Virus record (IMG/VR): IMGVR_UViG_3300026557_000003
Location: 1 to 64,000 of that record
Direction: 5' to 3' (one strand)
Length of the DNA: 64,000 nt
Source: a virus
Shown: positions 53,744-60,727 of the stretch, piece after piece
Layout of the letters: the number at the start of each line of letters is the position of its first letter
Position numbering within the stretch: the first letter of the stretch is position 1
The notes under the pieces: generated by a model
What the model was told of the DNA's origin: nothing
The model's database searches: none
What the model saw: only the letters and a program-made list of their open reading frames with translations
Translations under genes and position numbers: made by a program

Positions 53744-53833
53744 TCCCGCGTGTAGATCAACTGAGCACGGCAACCCCGCGCGGGCCGCGATCTGCTTCTG
53801 AGGGAGATAACTAATTGATTTTATGGACATTTA

Positions 53834-53919
53834 TGTTAACATGGATGCGAATCAGGGAGATGTTTTGAGCGTCTCCCTGGCTCTAATCAAATCGACGAAC
53901 CTGTAAGGAGATTCGCATC
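53834..53919 (+). promoter_or_regulatory. HNH gene promoter and structured leader (copy 6)
   Basis: The extended -10 TGT-TAACAT (53834-53842) is followed by GATGCGAATC (53844-53853), hairpin A AGGGAGA/TCTCCCT (53854-53878), a TAATCAA linker, AAGGAG, and GATTCGCATC (53910-53919), which pairs perfectly with 53844-53853. Here the arm beside the start codon pairs with the 5' end and encloses hairpin A. The ATG follows one base later. Confidence 0.7.
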
Positions 53920-53920
53920 A

Positions 53921-54562
53921 ATGACTGAGAACAAATCTAACATAATTCCTGAGGAACAAGAAGAGTGGCGATGGGTCAAGGGTTTTGAAGGTAGATATGA
54001 AGTTTCGAATATGGGGCACGTCAGATCATACGTGAAACATGGATACGGGATTGATCTTTCTCCTGTGCCGATGCGTATTCTTTGTGGTGGCCTCACTAGT
54101 GGGTATATTCAGGTTGATTTGTCAAAGGGTGATCGAGTACGTCACCCTTTTCGCATACATGTTCTAGTTGCTGCTGCTTTTCTAGGGGATTGTCCCGATA
54201 GGCATCAGGTCAATCATAAAAATTGGAATAAGACGGACAATCGCCTCGATAATCTTGAGTATCTTACATCCCAGGGCAACACCTTGCATAGTAGGCCGCG
54301 AAGAAGAGGCCAGTGTGGAACACGGATCGGAAGCGCAAAACTAAAAGAGAGCGATATTCCGGTCATTAAGTCGCTACGTGCTCAAGGTTTTACGTATAAA
54401 ATGATCGGTGATCGGTTCTTGGTATCAGAATCAGCAATTGGCCATATTGTTTTAGGCCGCCACTGGAAGCACGTACGAGAAGATGGCAAAATAGTTCTTC
54501 CCACTGGGCGTACCGTCCGGGGAGAAAGTCGCGCGAAGAAACCGGAAGCGAGGGTAGCTTGA
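53921..54562 (+). CDS. NUMOD4-HNH homing endonuclease
   Basis: The 213-residue protein begins with a NUMOD4-like domain (EEWRWVKGFEGRYEVSNMGHVRS), then the HNH core IHVLVAAAF, HQVNHKNWNKTDNRLDNLEYLT, as in I-HmuI-type enzymes, and a C-terminal HTH (TYKMIGDRFLVSESAIGHIV). It should nick DNA site-specifically. It is codirectional with its neighbours. Confidence 0.85.
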   Translation: MTENKSNIIPEEQEEWRWVKGFEGRYEVSNMGHVRSYVKHGYGIDLSPVPMRILCGGLTSGYIQVDLSKGDRVRHPFRIHVLVAAAFLGDCPDRHQVNHKNWNKTDNRLDNLEYLTSQGNTLHSRPRRRGQCGTRIGSAKLKESDIPVIKSLRAQGFTYKMIGDRFLVSESAIGHIVLGRHWKHVREDGKIVLPTGRTVRGESRAKKPEARVA

Positions 54563-54747
54563 TGGCTAATAAAAAGGTCGCGGCATCTGAAGGCGTCCAG
54601 CCTGGCCAGCGATGGAATTATAAGCACGGTGTAATCAGAATTATGGCCGTCAGTGGTAGCTACGCAATGGTTCGTCGTCCGCGGGGAGTGCCGTTCGTGG
54701 TATTGAAAAAGGACCTTCAATCGGAGTGGTCAGTCTACGAGAGTTGA
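54562..54747 (+). CDS. 61-residue hypothetical protein
   Basis: The start is the ATG overlapping the HNH stop; a TTG one codon earlier is possible. The protein is basic and beta-rich (WNYKHGVIRIMAVSG), with an SH3-like strand pattern. Function unknown. Confidence 0.45.
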   Translation: MANKKVAASEGVQPGQRWNYKHGVIRIMAVSGSYAMVRRPRGVPFVVLKKDLQSEWSVYES

Positions 54748-54782
54748 ATAAATCGCGTAGAAATCTTCCAACGGCACAAGTT

Positions 54783-54980
54783 TTGACTTGTAATGAATCG
54801 TTGTTTTATGCATAATCGGGGCGTCCTGAAAAGGATGCTGGTTTAGCGGCCGGCTCGGTAGAAAGAAGAAAGCAATTTAACTTCAGCGAAGCCTTATCGG
54901 GTTTGTCGTTGCCAGTGTCTTTTCTTCTTTCGGGACACCGCTAAACGGCACGACCAATCCGATAAGGCTTTCTTGTTTTT
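54783..54980 (+). promoter_or_regulatory. structured leader: attenuator or pseudoknot before replication operon
   Basis: TTGACT (54783) and CATAAT (54811-54816) may form an upstream promoter, although spacing is long. A GAAA-loop hairpin follows at 54821-54838. Then GTTTAGCGG (54841-54849) pairs with CCGCTAAAC (54938-54946), and an 11-bp stem joins 54861-54871 with 54921-54931. An interleaved stem of about 18 positions, 54891-54908 with 54951-54968, ends in TTTCTTGTTTTT, like an intrinsic terminator. The two folds either alternate or form a pseudoknot. GGAGG of the next gene follows. Confidence 0.65.
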
Positions 54981-54990
54981 GGAGGTAAAG

Positions 54991-55248
54991 ATGCACAACT
55001 ACAATCACAACATTTGCGGAAAGTGCGGGCACCGATATGCAGATCACGCGCCAGTTTTCCTGAATCATACCGATGTTTGTAAGTATCAAAGCTGCGGTTG
55101 CCAATCCTTTCAAGAAACCGCTGTGGTTCGAACGCTGTCACCGTTAAACCAGACCCGCCAACAGAATCGATTTTCAATTAGCAGGCAATTCTATGTCAAC
55201 AAAACCTGCATTTATCACGAAGCGGATGTTTGTTATGCCGCTGTCTGA
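54991..55248 (+). CDS. small zinc-finger protein
   Basis: The start is the ATG after GGAGGTAAAG. The 85-residue protein has CGKCGHRYADH and CKYQSCGC, a C4 or C3H site, in its first 45 residues. The C-terminal part overlaps the next gene and may be less constrained. It follows directly on the attenuator-like leader, so its expression and that of the replication genes may be conditional. Confidence 0.55.
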   Translation: MHNYNHNICGKCGHRYADHAPVFLNHTDVCKYQSCGCQSFQETAVVRTLSPLNQTRQQNRFSISRQFYVNKTCIYHEADVCYAAV

Positions 55249-55711
55249 TCACGTCGATTCCCTCTACGAACAGATCGTCCGGGGCAATGCGTGGGATCCG
55301 GCCAACGAAAAGACCGCCGAATTCCGCGACTTCCTTTACGACGAAATCAAGTCGATTGCCTGGCATCTTCAACGCGATTTAGTCAAAGGCGCCGAACGCG
55401 GGATGGAAGAGGTTTTAGGCACTATCTGTGATCCTGACTACGAAAAACTTAAACGCCAGCAACGGCGCGATGACCGCGAAAAACAGAAGCAAAAGTTTGA
55501 GCTGGAACGACTCGAACGCGAGCGGAAAGATCTGGAAGGTCCGACCGCAGAGGAAAAGCTGCAACAGGTCAAGGCCCTCAAGTCCAGTCTTGAATATCAC
55601 AGGCAAAAGTTTTACGACACAAAGGCGGCAATCGAACGCCTTGAGACTGAAGGCTTGCCGGGGTTGAAACTCGTCAAACCAGCAGACGATACGATTATGT
55701 AGCAGGCAATT
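55179..55711 (+). repeat. 12-base direct repeat flanking a gene
   Basis: TAGCAGGCAATT occurs at 55179-55190, just before the ATG at 55193, and at 55700-55711, across the stop of the same gene. It may be a duplicated regulatory element or the scar of an insertion. Confidence 0.4.
55193..55702 (+). CDS. coiled-coil protein of replication operon
   Basis: The 169-residue protein has a mixed N-terminal 80 residues and a long charged coiled coil (about 85-155, KLKRQQRRDDREKQKQKFEL). It overlaps the end of the zinc-finger gene. It may serve as a loader or scaffold for replication, but only context suggests this. Confidence 0.5.
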   Translation: MSTKPAFITKRMFVMPLSDHVDSLYEQIVRGNAWDPANEKTAEFRDFLYDEIKSIAWHLQRDLVKGAERGMEEVLGTICDPDYEKLKRQQRRDDREKQKQKFELERLERERKDLEGPTAEEKLQQVKALKSSLEYHRQKFYDTKAAIERLETEGLPGLKLVKPADDTIM

Positions 55712-55783
55712 TCATTGCGCGGCTGCAAAGCGCCTTCTTTTGAAGACGGCTCAGGCGGGCAGAGAATGTGAGGAATCTCCGGT

Positions 55784-56566
55784 TTGTCACACAAGCTCAG
55801 TTCTGCCCTATGGGACTTGGATATAGACGGGCCAGAGCGCGAAGTTCTATCAGTTCTCTGTTACTACGCTGACGACGACGGGACGAATTGTTATCCTGGA
55901 ATGGTGCTTCTTATCTGGAAACTGGGTAAATCAGAAAGTCAAACACAACGGATTTTGAAGCGTCTTGAGGGTCGCGGAATCGTCACAATAGTTCAACGTG
56001 GATTAGGTCGGGGCAACGGAAGCGAGTACACTTTGGACCTATCAAAAATAAATCCCAAAGAAAATTGTCCAATAAAAAAACCCCGCATTCAGGCCATAAA
56101 ACCTACTATTCAGGAAATAAAACCTAGCATCGGGGAAATAAAACCCCCTATCCAGGATACGGAAAAGGTAGCATCCAGCACTGGCACGAAAGTTGCGGAT
56201 TCTAAGGAATTCTTATTACCCAAGGGAATAGACCGTAAAGAACTACCACAGGAAGAGCCTGACGCAGCGAGCACCGAAGATCTGATTTGGATTTTCCGAG
56301 ACGAATTCCAGCGGCTTAAAAAACTACCCTACCGCAATAGCGTCAACGATCAGGTTGCGATTGTCACGATGCAGCGGTTTTACAATCCCTCGATTGACGA
56401 CTGGAGAAAAACCCTTAAAAACTATTTTGCCACGCCAAACGACCGGCACTGGATTGGCGATCTTTGCGACCATTACGACACGTATTTTGTCAATGCCTTG
56501 GATAAGTATCGAAAGCCTGTAGAAGCTAAAAATGCTCCTGGAAAGCCGAAGAGGGCGGCGGTATGA
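55784..56566 (+). CDS. winged-helix replication protein, TTG start
   Basis: The 260-residue protein starts at TTG. Residues 1-80 match the HTH_36 winged helix (ALWDLDIDGPEREVLSVLCYYADDDG, CYPGMVLLIWKLGKSESQTQRILKRLEGRG). A linker carries four 7-residue repeats with an I-x-x-IKP core (about 103-130). The C-terminal 90 residues resemble DnaD-type helicase-loading domains. It overlaps the primase-helicase start and probably recruits that enzyme to the origin. Confidence 0.6.
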   Translation: MSHKLSSALWDLDIDGPEREVLSVLCYYADDDGTNCYPGMVLLIWKLGKSESQTQRILKRLEGRGIVTIVQRGLGRGNGSEYTLDLSKINPKENCPIKKPRIQAIKPTIQEIKPSIGEIKPPIQDTEKVASSTGTKVADSKEFLLPKGIDRKELPQEEPDAASTEDLIWIFRDEFQRLKKLPYRNSVNDQVAIVTMQRFYNPSIDDWRKTLKNYFATPNDRHWIGDLCDHYDTYFVNALDKYRKPVEAKNAPGKPKRAAV

Positions 56567-58341
56567 AACTCTACGAAATCGTTAGAATCTTCGATGCTAA
56601 AAAGGCTGGCAAAGAATTTAAGGCCAAATGCCCGGCCCACAACGACAGCACGCCTTCACTGTCGATAACTCAGGGTAACGATGGTGTAGTTATGATCTGC
56701 CATGCTGGATGCGATACTGATTCCGTACTGGCGAGCAAGGGGCTGAACGCGTCCGATCTTTTTGAATCAAACTCCACTGTTGCGATTTCCGATCATCAGC
56801 GGGCGGTGAAAAAGAAATTCAAGATGCCGGAATATAAACCTGTCGAGCTCGCACTTGACGAAAAAGTAATCGCCTGGTTTGAGACGCGCGGGATTACTGA
56901 CGAGGTTTTACTGGCAAACAAGATCGAATACCGCAAAGTCTGGATGCCGCAAGTTGAGGGCGAAGTAGGCGCGATCTGTTTTCCGTACTTCCGGGACGGC
57001 GAAGTCGTGAATGTTAAATACCGCGCTCGTGGCAAACATTTCAAAATGGAAAAGGGCGCGGAACTGGTTCTCTACGGACTGGACCGGATCCAAGCGGGCG
57101 AACCGCTTTATTGGGTCGAAGGCGAAGTTGACGCGCTCTCTTTGGATGTCGCCGAATATACGAACAGGGTGTCCGTTCCAAACGGTGCTGGCGGTGGCGC
57201 ATCGAAGGATTACGAACGGGGGTTGTCCTATCTTGCCAGTTCACAGGTTCAGCTTGAATCGATTGACCGTCACATAATCGCGGTCGATAACGATATTGCC
57301 GGACGTGGCCTGCAGAACGAATTGATCAGGCGATTAGGTCCAGAAAAGTGCTTTACCGTTGCGTGGCCGAAAGACTGCAAAGACGCAAACGATGTGCTGA
57401 TGACCTATGGCGTCGATATTTTGAAAGAATGCTTGGCCGACGTTCAACCAGTTCCAGTTGCTGGAATCTACAGCATTAAGGACATTGAAGACGATATTGT
57501 CGGCCTGTACTACAAACCATTGCCGGGCGGCGAGTATCCCGGAACGGACAATCTGGCGAAGTTCTACCGACCGCGTGCGGGTGAATGGACTCTCGTTACG
57601 GGAATACCATCGTCGGGCAAATCGCGCTGGGTAGGCTGGCACGTCGTCCAATTAGCAAAGAGCCTGGGTTGGCAATTCGCGATTTGCTCACCGGAGCATC
57701 AGCCACTTCAGCGACACGCAGCGGAATTGATTTCGTGCTTTAACGGAATGCCTTTTCGTGAAGGCCCGAACGAGCGAATGTCCGCCGAGCAGCTAAACCA
57801 GGGTATCGATTGGCTCGATAAACACTTTTCTTTTTTGCTGCCAGACGACGAAATGACAATCGAAAGAATATTAGAACTTTCGCGAGTTGAGGTTTTCAGG
57901 CGTGGAATCAAGGGACTTGTGGTCGATCCCTGGAACGAATTCGACCATACCAGACCAAAGGGAATGAGCCTGACCGAATACGTGGGAAAGACTCTAATTA
58001 AAATCCGACAGTTTGCGCGGCGTCATCAAGTCCATGTCTGGGTCGTGGCGCATCCCCAGAAGCTACAGAAAGACAAAGACGGCGAATACCCAGTACCGAC
58101 GCCATACGACGTGTCTGATAGCGCCCACTGGTACAACAAACCAGATATGGCGCTGACGGTCCACCGGGATAAGCTGGACGATTCCAAAGCCGTCGATATT
58201 CACATTCAGAAAGTTCGCTTTGAAGAAAACGGGCACATCGGTGTTGCGGAAATGTTCTTCAACAAACTCAACGGTCAGTATTCAGACGAAGCCCCAGGGC
58301 AGAGGTTTTTACAATATGGTAGAGACGATGAAAGCAATTGA
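56563..58341 (+). CDS. primase-helicase (T7 gp4/Twinkle-like)
   Basis: The 592-residue protein has an N-terminal zinc finger (C23, H26, C46, C50), a Toprim primase domain with VEGEVDAL (E186) and AVDNDIAG (D242, D244), and a RecA-fold helicase with Walker A GIPSSGKS (347-354) and Walker B VVDPWNEFDH (near 454). It unwinds and primes lagging-strand DNA at the phage fork. No DNA polymerase gene is in this window, so the phage either encodes it elsewhere or uses the host enzyme. Confidence 0.9.
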   Translation: MKLYEIVRIFDAKKAGKEFKAKCPAHNDSTPSLSITQGNDGVVMICHAGCDTDSVLASKGLNASDLFESNSTVAISDHQRAVKKKFKMPEYKPVELALDEKVIAWFETRGITDEVLLANKIEYRKVWMPQVEGEVGAICFPYFRDGEVVNVKYRARGKHFKMEKGAELVLYGLDRIQAGEPLYWVEGEVDALSLDVAEYTNRVSVPNGAGGGASKDYERGLSYLASSQVQLESIDRHIIAVDNDIAGRGLQNELIRRLGPEKCFTVAWPKDCKDANDVLMTYGVDILKECLADVQPVPVAGIYSIKDIEDDIVGLYYKPLPGGEYPGTDNLAKFYRPRAGEWTLVTGIPSSGKSRWVGWHVVQLAKSLGWQFAICSPEHQPLQRHAAELISCFNGMPFREGPNERMSAEQLNQGIDWLDKHFSFLLPDDEMTIERILELSRVEVFRRGIKGLVVDPWNEFDHTRPKGMSLTEYVGKTLIKIRQFARRHQVHVWVVAHPQKLQKDKDGEYPVPTPYDVSDSAHWYNKPDMALTVHRDKLDDSKAVDIHIQKVRFEENGHIGVAEMFFNKLNGQYSDEAPGQRFLQYGRDDESN

Positions 58342-58927
58342 AACCGTATACCGTGGAATCAATTTTCGGTCGCGCAACGAAGCTCGGTGGGCGGTCTTTA
58401 TGGATCAACTCGGAATTCCGTTTGAATATGAACCTGAGGGTTTTGAGTTGAACGGTTTGCGTTATCTTCCCGATTTCTATCTAACCGATCAGAAGATTTG
58501 GGCCGAAGTGAAATCCCAGTTACCGAATGAAACCGAGAAAGAGAAAGCTGTTCGTTTGGTCAACGAAAGTGGGCTGGCGCTGGTTTTCCTGATATTCTCG
58601 CACGGCCGCGCCGAATCAATTGAACATTCCGGCGGCCCGTTCTATCCACCAAGCTCGAAAGATCGTCACCCGCAACTGGCGGTTTGGCAAAACTGCATTG
58701 GCTGTAAAGCGTTCTCGGTCGGCCCATATGCACCGGCAGCTGGATTTGAATGCTGGAATTGTGGACTCAAACTGACGAGCGAACAGGTTTTAGAATTGGC
58801 CGATAAGGGGCAAGAGGTTTTCGACGAGACGATCCTGGCTGACGCGTTCACAGTTGCAAGACAGGCGCGTTTTGAATTCGGGGAAACCCCACACGGATTA
58901 CCGCCTGTGGATCGAGAAGGCGTTTGA
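58316..58927 (+). CDS. PD-(D/E)XK-like protein with zinc knuckle
   Basis: The start is the ATG at 58316 (MVETMKAIE; 58328 is an alternative), overlapping the helicase end. The 203 residues show a restriction-like pattern, INFRSRNEARWAVFMDQLG, LPDFYL and IWAEVKSQ (E-x-K), followed by CIGC and CWNC zinc knuckles. It likely cuts or binds DNA. An open +1 frame at its 3' end, ending at 58976, suggests its tail may have shifted frame. Confidence 0.6.
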   Translation: MVETMKAIETVYRGINFRSRNEARWAVFMDQLGIPFEYEPEGFELNGLRYLPDFYLTDQKIWAEVKSQLPNETEKEKAVRLVNESGLALVFLIFSHGRAESIEHSGGPFYPPSSKDRHPQLAVWQNCIGCKAFSVGPYAPAAGFECWNCGLKLTSEQVLELADKGQEVFDETILADAFTVARQARFEFGETPHGLPPVDREGV

Positions 58928-58972
58928 CGCGATCAACGCGAAGGTCGAGAAGGTGCAGGAAGGAATGCCGTT

Positions 58973-60709
58973 TTGAGTGCATACTATAACGAGTTTGATC
59001 CACAAAAGGCGGCTTGGTTACGTGAGTTGATCAAACGGAAACTAATAGCGGACGGAGAAGTTGATGAACGTTCAATCGAAGATGTCTTACCAGCCGATGT
59101 TGCTGGGTTTCGACAATGCCACTGGTTCGCCGGCGTCGGAATCTGGTCCTATGCTTTGCGAAACGCAGGTTGGGGTGATGACAGAGCCGTGTGGACTGCC
59201 AGTTGTCCTTGCCAGCCTTTCAGCACCGCCGGGCTCGGAGAAGGAACCAGCGACGAACGGCACCTCTGGCCTGCATTCTTCAAACTCGTCGATGCCTGCC
59301 GACCGCCAGTCTTATTTGGGGAGCAGGTCGCGAGTAGTCACGTCGTCGGACGGGCATCGGGTGATTTTGATTACCTGCGGGGTTTGTCAGACCGAGAAGA
59401 GTTGCGAAGAATTTCGGACGCATGGATCCCGGCGGAGATTTCGCGGTACGTGCAAGGACTGCCAGAACGAACAAGAGCGCAAGAGGCGATTAGTAAACGA
59501 GACGCGGACATCTGGTCAGCGCAAAGATTGGCGGCGGAAGAATCGGGCATCGGCATTGGTCTCTTCAGCCAGATGCAGAGCGCGTACAGCCGGACTTCAA
59601 TTCGATCTGGATACCGAGAACATACAAACGAGGATCGATGCTGGACGATGCGAATTAACGGGGATTCATTTCGACCTGGATGGCGATTGGAACAGCCCAT
59701 CACTGGACAGGATAGACCCGAACGGCGGCTACACAGCCGACAATATCAGGGTAATTATTACAGCCCTGAATGTGATGATGAACAAGTGGGGAGCGGGGCG
59801 AGTCTTGGTTATTGCGGATGCTATGCGCCAGAAAACAGCTATTCGACAGGCGAGCGAGAACTTGACGCGCTCTTTGCAGGAGAAATTAAAACAGACGACG
59901 GACAGGCTTGGTTCGACCTTGTTTCGGCTGACCTGGAAGGAGCAGGTTACGCCCTCGGGTCGTGTATTACCCCTGCTGCGGGCGTCGGCGCTCCCCATAT
60001 CCGACACCGTGTTTTCTTCATGGCCGACTCCCAGAGCGAACGATGCGGAAAAGCATGGGAACGTAGCGGACGGCCCGTGCAACGGTTTGGTGGCAGCGGC
60101 GAATCTGACGAGTTGGCCAACACCGACAGCGAACAATTACGAAATCAAGGACGAAGAGAAACTGAACCAGCGCCGGATTGCTTGCAAGGAACGGAATGGC
60201 AACGGGAACGGATTCGGTTACACGCTAGCCCAGGCTGCAATGTTGACGGGATGGGCAACGCCCCGGAGTCAGGAAATAGACGAGATACCGGAGAAGCGAC
60301 AAGAGAGGAATGCGAGACATTTGGCAGTGGGGAAGATGAAGGGGATTGGGACCGCGAACCTTTCAACACAAGTCAAGCTGGCATCTTGGACGACTCCGGC
60401 GGAGCGAGACTACAAGGATACGCTGGGAATGGCAACGGTGGGAATCGACCCCGACGGCTCGGAGCGATCACGACTGGATCAGCTACCGAGGCAGGCCCAG
60501 TTAACGGATTCTGGCGAGACGCAGAGTGGGTTTACTGCCGACCAGAGCCAAGATACCCCGAAGGAAGTTATCGGGCAATTAGACCCGGCTCATCCCCGCT
60601 GGTTAATGGCGCTCCCGCCCGAATGGTGCGATTGCGCGGTTATGGCGATGGAATCAATGCAGAAGTCGCCAAAGAATTCATAAAGGCATATCTGGATTGT
60701 GTAGATTGA
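58973..60709 (+). CDS. dcm: C5-cytosine DNA methyltransferase with inserted segment
   Basis: The 578-residue protein starts at TTG. Motif I WFAGVG (51-56), the catalytic SCPCQPFS (P79-C80-Q81), FGEQVASS and, later, AGVGAPHIRHR, EWVYC and VNGAPARMVRLRGYG define a 5-methylcytosine transferase. Between FGEQVASS (ends 59338) and WFDLVSADLEG (from 59909) about 190 residues have no family match and coincide with an HNH domain in the other frame. Activity may be lost or kept. It would methylate phage DNA against host restriction. Confidence 0.8.
   Translation: MSAYYNEFDPQKAAWLRELIKRKLIADGEVDERSIEDVLPADVAGFRQCHWFAGVGIWSYALRNAGWGDDRAVWTASCPCQPFSTAGLGEGTSDERHLWPAFFKLVDACRPPVLFGEQVASSHVVGRASGDFDYLRGLSDREELRRISDAWIPAEISRYVQGLPERTRAQEAISKRDADIWSAQRLAAEESGIGIGLFSQMQSAYSRTSIRSGYREHTNEDRCWTMRINGDSFRPGWRLEQPITGQDRPERRLHSRQYQGNYYSPECDDEQVGSGASLGYCGCYAPENSYSTGERELDALFAGEIKTDDGQAWFDLVSADLEGAGYALGSCITPAAGVGAPHIRHRVFFMADSQSERCGKAWERSGRPVQRFGGSGESDELANTDSEQLRNQGRRETEPAPDCLQGTEWQRERIRLHASPGCNVDGMGNAPESGNRRDTGEATREECETFGSGEDEGDWDREPFNTSQAGILDDSGGARLQGYAGNGNGGNRPRRLGAITTGSATEAGPVNGFWRDAEWVYCRPEPRYPEGSYRAIRPGSSPLVNGAPARMVRLRGYGDGINAEVAKEFIKAYLDCVD
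59064..60683 (+). CDS. dual-coded WPTP-repeat protein with HNH insertion
   Basis: This 539-residue ORF lies in the +1 frame relative to the methyltransferase, with GGAG 6 bases before its ATG. Residues 1-90 and 280-539 have a non-random pattern: GSTLFRLTWKEQVTPSGR, several W-P/A/T-TP repeats, and HPRWLMALPPEWCDCA. I recall similar proteins overlapping phage methyltransferase genes. Residues about 95-275 are an HNH nuclease domain: CGVC and CKDC knuckles, RCELTGIHFD, SLDRIDPNGGYTADNIRVI. Product role unknown. Confidence 0.7.
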   Translation: MNVQSKMSYQPMLLGFDNATGSPASESGPMLCETQVGVMTEPCGLPVVLASLSAPPGSEKEPATNGTSGLHSSNSSMPADRQSYLGSRSRVVTSSDGHRVILITCGVCQTEKSCEEFRTHGSRRRFRGTCKDCQNEQERKRRLVNETRTSGQRKDWRRKNRASALVSSARCRARTAGLQFDLDTENIQTRIDAGRCELTGIHFDLDGDWNSPSLDRIDPNGGYTADNIRVIITALNVMMNKWGAGRVLVIADAMRQKTAIRQASENLTRSLQEKLKQTTDRLGSTLFRLTWKEQVTPSGRVLPLLRASALPISDTVFSSWPTPRANDAEKHGNVADGPCNGLVAAANLTSWPTPTANNYEIKDEEKLNQRRIACKERNGNGNGFGYTLAQAAMLTGWATPRSQEIDEIPEKRQERNARHLAVGKMKGIGTANLSTQVKLASWTTPAERDYKDTLGMATVGIDPDGSERSRLDQLPRQAQLTDSGETQSGFTADQSQDTPKEVIGQLDPAHPRWLMALPPEWCDCAVMAMESMQKSPKNS

Positions 60710-60727
60710 AATAGAAAAGGAGCACGA

